A DNA stretch of 9,812 nt, taken from the NCBI GenBank assembly GCA_005789975.1, contig SXWC01000019.1, positions 1 through 9,812 on the forward strand, written 5' to 3'. The position numbers were made by a program, and so were the translations under genes. The notes beneath the pieces are model-generated. The model made no database searches. It saw nothing but the letters and a program-made list of their open reading frames with translations, and was not told the DNA's origin. This document shows positions 7,792-9,812 of the stretch, piece after piece (the stretch's first letter is position 1; the number at the start of each line of letters is the position of its first letter). This DNA is from Planctomycetaceae bacterium (GTDB taxonomy: Bacteria > Planctomycetota > Planctomycetia > Pirellulales > UBA1268).

Positions 7792-8439
7792 CTACCGGAT
7801 GGCCGGCCGGCCGGCGGATCCGGACCGCTCGGCCGAGACCGCGCGGACCCAGTCGAGGTCACCGCGGGTCCAGACGTACGCGAAACCGGAGAGCAGAATC
7901 GCAAAAAAGGCCGCCATGTCGACGAGCGCCGTGCGGGCCAACAGCGAGCCGGCCCGGGAAACCGTCCAGGCGGCCTGCACCTCCGCGGGAGACTTTTCGC
8001 CCCGACCGGCCTCGAGTTGCCGGGCCTCCGAAATGGTGGGAGTGAAGAGTGGCCCCTCGGCGGCAGGCACGGCGGGCTCGCGAACGCCGAGTTCACGGAT
8101 CAAGCCGGCGGCAGCCGGCGTCAGCCCGCCATCGGCCGTTGCCGTGACGAACGTGGGGTCGGTGAGTTGGGTCGCCTTCCCGAAGACGGTGGCCCACGGG
8201 AAAAAGAGGGCCACCTCGACGTCGAAGATGATGAACAGCAGGGCGACGACGTAGAACCGCAGGTCGAACTGCACGAAGCTCGAGCCGATCGCCGGCTCGC
8301 CACATTCGTAGACCTCGAGTTTCTCGGTGTTGGGCATCCGCGGCCGCAAGAGCCAGCCGACGAGGAGATTCGCGGCCAGAAACGCCCCGCCCACCGCGAC
8401 GAAGAGGGCGACATAGCCGGCGATGAGGGTGGGATGCAT
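7792..8439 (-). CDS. nuoA: NuoA, membrane subunit of complex I, with about 80-residue insert
   Basis: NuoA (ND3) is a three-helix subunit near the quinone site; its first loop senses the active or resting state in other systems. Recognised here are helix 1 (about 5-31), the loop with Glu45-Cys46-Gly47 (the conserved Cys of ND3), FDLRFYVVALLFIIFDVEVALFFPWA at 58-83 in two overlapping parts (the FDLRFYVVALLF start and the FDVEVALFFPWA end), and a last helix at about 169-191. The protein is 215 residues, against 120-147 usually, because residues about 88-168 form a hydrophilic insert between helices 2 and 3. A polar tail ends the protein. It starts 35 bases after the nuoI stop without a clear Shine-Dalgarno sequence. 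The family call is firm; the insert has no recognised function. Confidence 0.95.
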   Translation of the reverse strand: MHPTLIAGYVALFVAVGGAFLAANLLVGWLLRPRMPNTEKLEVYECGEPAIGSSFVQFDLRFYVVALLFIIFDVEVALFFPWATVFGKATQLTDPTFVTATADGGLTPAAAGLIRELGVREPAVPAAEGPLFTPTISEARQLEAGRGEKSPAEVQAAWTVSRAGSLLARTALVDMAAFFAILLSGFAYVWTRGDLDWVRAVSAERSGSAGRPAIR

Positions 8440-8474
8440 GGTGGCCAGTGTGGGGACGGAGGCGTGCGGGACGA

Positions 8475-9002
8475 CTACTGATTGGGACCGCCGTGGACGG
8501 GTTCCACGATCACCTTCGAGGCGGAGACCGCGGTGGGATTGAGGGTCGAACGGCCCCAGGCCACCTCGACGGGCAGGCGGGCAAAATCGACGATGGTTCC
8601 GTCACGGCTGTAACAACTGAGATCCATGGTCGAGCCCATGAAGATGCAATCGACCGGACAGGGCTCCACGCAGAGCGCACAGAACATGCACTTGGAGTAG
8701 TCGATCGTGAAGCCGCTGACGAGAAAGCCCTTGCCGTTCTCGACTCGCTCCTTGCCGATGTAGATGCAGTCGACCGGACAGGCCTTCGCGCACTGATCGC
8801 AGGCGATGCACGTCGTCAGGTCGTAGCGATGGAAACCGCGGTAGCGTGCCGCCACCGGAGCCGGCAGTTCGGGGTATTCGAAGTGTTCGGTGAACGTCCG
8901 CCGCTTTTGGTCGTACGTGCTGCTGAAGACCCGCAGCGTCACGAACATGCCCTCGAGAACGGTGCCGATGGCAGTGAACAGGTTGCGGAACCACTCGCGC
9001 AT
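8475..9002 (-). CDS. nuoI: NuoI, 8Fe ferredoxin-like subunit of complex I
   Basis: NuoI carries clusters N6a and N6b, which pass electrons towards N2 in NuoB. It is 175 residues from the ATG at 9002. Two CxxCxxCxxxCP motifs are intact: Cys65, 68, 71 and 75, and Cys105, 108, 111 and 115; each is followed by VDC, adding Cys79 and Cys119. The N-terminal stretch MREWFRNLFTAIGTVLEGMF looks like the amphipathic membrane-surface helix of the family. A longer frame reaches a TTG at 9140, but that would begin upstream of the likely promoter at 9047-9074 and adds an unlikely sequence, so 9002 is preferred. It is the first gene of the operon, whereas in the classical order it lies between nuoH and nuoJ. 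The long C-terminal part (about 135-175), with VDFARLPVEVAWG, fits forms I recall from planctomycetes. Confidence 0.96.
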   Translation of the reverse strand: MREWFRNLFTAIGTVLEGMFVTLRVFSSTYDQKRRTFTEHFEYPELPAPVAARYRGFHRYDLTTCIACDQCAKACPVDCIYIGKERVENGKGFLVSGFTIDYSKCMFCALCVEPCPVDCIFMGSTMDLSCYSRDGTIVDFARLPVEVAWGRSTLNPTAVSASKVIVEPVHGGPNQ

Positions 9003-9046
9003 TCGAACAACCCGCGGGATGGAGTGACGGAGAGGGGGAGTGCGAA

Positions 9047-9074
9047 AGTATAGGTGCGTCTCACGGGCCAACAA
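9047..9074 (-). promoter_or_regulatory. Putative promoter of the nuo operon
   Basis: On the minus strand, TATACT (complement of 9047-9052) matches five of six -10 consensus bases. TTGTTG (complement of 9069-9074) lies 16 bases upstream as a weaker -35 box. Transcription would start near 9040, giving a leader of about 40 bases before the nuoI ATG at 9002. This is a sigma-70-type inference from sequence only. Confidence 0.5.
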
Positions 9075-9277
9075 GACGCCGTCGCCGCGACCGTATGCCG
9101 CGTGCAACGGCGTCGATTCGGGAGGCGTCGACCGATCCAACCTGAGGGATTTCTCGTCATCCCCGGGACAACGACGGCATGCGCCCGTCGCCCGCCAACC
9201 AGGTGTCCCGACCGTCGGCGAAGGCGTTTTTTCGCCACATCGGCCAAAAACGGCTGATTTCCGTCGCCAAACCCAGG

Positions 9278-9292
9278 TTTCCGGCCCGGAAA
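9278..9292. promoter_or_regulatory. Palindrome TTTCCGG-C-CCGGAAA upstream of the csrA promoter
   Basis: A perfect inverted repeat with 7-bp arms around one central base ends 4 bp before the -35 box of the csrA promoter. The position suits an activator or repressor site. Its outer arms TTTCC/GGAAA recur in the palindrome in front of nuoH at 5767-5781, though with different spacing. No known regulator is recognised. Confidence 0.45.
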
Positions 9293-9296
9293 TTGC

Positions 9297-9324
9297 TTGA
9301 CGGGCCCCAGGAAACCTTTACATT
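9297..9324 (+). promoter_or_regulatory. Putative promoter of csrA
   Basis: TTGACG (9297-9302) matches five of six -35 consensus bases. TACATT (9319-9324) is a four-of-six -10 box after a 16-base spacer. The expected start of transcription is near 9331, giving a leader of about 50 bases to the csrA ATG. Confidence 0.5.
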
Positions 9325-9364
9325 TCAGGGAGTTTGCGGGGTCCGCTGTCGCCGGGTCCGCACT

Positions 9365-9377
9365 GCCAAGGAATGGC
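9365..9377 (+). promoter_or_regulatory. csrA Shine-Dalgarno sequence in a GGA-loop hairpin, likely CsrA autoregulatory site
   Basis: GCCA (9365-9368) and TGGC (9374-9377) form a 4-bp stem presenting AGGAA in the loop. The Shine-Dalgarno sequence AAGGAA (9368-9373) lies 7 bases before the csrA ATG, largely within this loop. CsrA proteins bind GGA in hairpin loops, often over the Shine-Dalgarno sequence, and some repress their own mRNA this way. The match to that pattern is clear; binding here is inferred. Confidence 0.5.
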
Positions 9378-9380
9378 CCC

Positions 9381-9635
9381 ATGCTCGTACTGTCGCGGAA
9401 GAAGGACGAGAGCATCGTCATCAACAACGACATCACGATCGTTGTGGTGGAGATTCGTGGCGACAAGGTCCGACTCGGCGTCGAGGCACCGAAAGAAGTT
9501 CCGGTGCACAGGCGGGAGGTCTTCGAGGCGATCGCCCGCGGCGAACCAGTCGATGCAACCGCAGTGACCTTGCCCACCGTGGAAGTCACGGCAACGGATG
9601 TGGCTCCGCAGGATGAATCCGGCCTGCCTGGCTAG
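9381..9635 (+). CDS. csrA: CsrA/RsmA, RNA-binding carbon storage regulator
   Basis: CsrA is a small dimeric RNA-binding protein that controls translation and stability of target mRNAs by binding GGA motifs in leader hairpins. The protein is 84 residues, against 61 in E. coli. The N-terminus MLVLSRKKDESIVI is typical, with Leu4 and Arg6 at the RNA-binding strand; EIRGDKVRLGVEAPKEVPVHR follows in two parts (EIRGDKVRLGVEAP, then KEVPVHR), with Arg44 matching the key RNA-contact arginine. The tail from about residue 57 is Thr/Val/Asp-rich and longer than usual. The start at 9381 is fixed by this N-terminus and by AAGGAA 7 bases upstream; a longer frame from 9297 would begin inside the promoter. 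It stands alone, divergent from the nuo operon, with no flagellar genes in view. No T-tract terminator was found after the stop; the following 152 bases hold no gene. Confidence 0.96.
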   Translation: MLVLSRKKDESIVINNDITIVVVEIRGDKVRLGVEAPKEVPVHRREVFEAIARGEPVDATAVTLPTVEVTATDVAPQDESGLPG

Positions 9636-9713
9636 GGTCGCGTCTGGGCCGGCCAGCTGGACGGCATCCCCGCCTTAGCGCGAGCCCACGCCCTTACGCA
9701 CGCCAGCCCCAGT

Positions 9714-9749
9714 GTGTACTCTTGGCGTGGCGTGTATTCTTGGAGTGGC
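9714..9749 (+). repeat. Two tandem 18-bp direct repeats upstream of the tRNA
   Basis: The units 9714-9731 and 9732-9749 lie back to back and agree at 16 of 18 positions, differing only at the sixth and thirteenth. Each contains a TGTAYTCT stretch, and in the second unit TATTCT (9735-9740) could serve as a weak -10 box for the tRNA. No third copy is seen on either side. Confidence 0.7.
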
Positions 9750-9787
9750 CTCCCACATGCGTCGGCTCCTCCCGGGCCACGCTCAGC

Positions 9788-9812
9788 GGCCCCATCGTCG
9801 AGTGGTTAGGAC
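9788..9812 (+). tRNA. Probable tRNA-Glu, first 25 bases, cut by the window end
   Basis: The last 25 bases read as the start of a bacterial tRNA-Glu: a 7-base acceptor strand GGCCCCA, T8, and a D-arm whose GTC pairs with GAC at the very end around a loop containing GTGGTTA. The pattern ATCGTC-AGTGGTTAGGAC is typical of tRNA-Glu. The anticodon is outside the window, so a close relative such as tRNA-Gln is not excluded. Position 13 is G where T is usual in tRNA-Glu, giving a G-G rather than T-G opposition with base 22. Confidence 0.65.

Larger units (their letters stand above)
9003..9380. other. Divergent intergenic control region between nuoI and csrA
   Basis: These 378 bases separate the two divergent transcription units and contain no credible gene. 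Short frames here have no protein-like features. The region holds a minus-strand promoter for the nuo operon near 9047-9074, a palindrome at 9278-9292, and a plus-strand promoter for csrA at 9297-9324. Two small imperfect hairpins lie at 9217-9236 (GGCGAA/TTCGCC arms) and 9239-9258 (7-bp stem with one G-U pair); neither has a proper T-tract. In the csrA leader the 8-mer GGGTCCGC occurs twice, at 9339-9346 and 9354-9361. Confidence 0.7.

Noticed and set aside
5037..8481. Further long plus-strand frames (5037-6167, 5945-7237, 7204-8481)
   Set aside because: All lie opposite conserved nuoH, nuoD, nuoC and nuoA, and their translations are charged low-complexity shadows.
938..9002. A hydrogenase or Mrp-type antiporter cluster instead of complex I
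   Set aside because: NuoL/M/K and NuoD are related to those families, but NuoA, NuoC, NuoH, NuoI and NuoJ with intact complex I motifs, and the lack of the hydrogenase metal-site cysteines in NuoD, settle it as complex I.
9003..9140. N-terminal extension of nuoI to a TTG at 9140
   Set aside because: The added 46 residues are not NuoI-like and would begin upstream of the likely promoter at 9047-9074; the ATG at 9002 opens with the expected amphipathic helix.
9217..9258. Two small hairpins in the nuoI-csrA gap as terminators or a riboswitch
   Set aside because: The stems are 6-7 bp, one with a G-U pair. The T-run is in the loop or only three bases long, and both lie upstream of the csrA promoter, where neither function fits.
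9644..9660. GC-rich palindromes (CTGGGCCGGCCAG and CCAGCTGG) just after csrA as a terminator
   Set aside because: The stems are short and no T-tract follows on the plus strand, so an intrinsic terminator cannot be supported.

Overview
This GC-rich window carries most of a respiratory complex I (NADH:quinone oxidoreductase, nuo) operon on the minus strand, read right to left. A divergent csrA gene sits at its head, and the first 25 bases of a probable tRNA-Glu lie at the right edge. The organism is most likely a planctomycete, perhaps of the Pirellulales. This is inferred from the enlarged, loop-rich NuoA and NuoL and the form of NuoI, which I recall from that group; no database search was run.

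Layout, right to left: partial tRNA-Glu (+, from 9788); a 152-base gap holding an 18-bp tandem repeat; csrA (+, 9381-9635) with its own promoter, an upstream palindrome, and a Shine-Dalgarno sequence in the loop of a small hairpin that resembles a CsrA target; a 378-base divergent control region; then on the minus strand nuoI, nuoA, nuoC, nuoD, a 245-base gap with two inverted repeats, then nuoH, nuoJ, nuoK, nuoL and nuoM, the last cut by the left window edge.

Together these encode the quinone-site subunit (NuoD), its partner NuoC, the 8Fe ferredoxin-like subunit (NuoI), and the membrane arm (A, H, J, K, L and most of M). nuoB, which carries the essential N2 cluster, and the NADH-dehydrogenase module nuoE/F/G are not in the window, and nuoI has moved from its usual place between nuoH and nuoJ to the front of the operon. 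nuoN would be expected just beyond the left edge. ATGA overlaps at H/J and J/K and short gaps elsewhere suggest co-transcription. No mobile elements, CRISPR arrays or rRNA genes were seen. The long plus-strand reading frames opposite the nuo genes are shadows.
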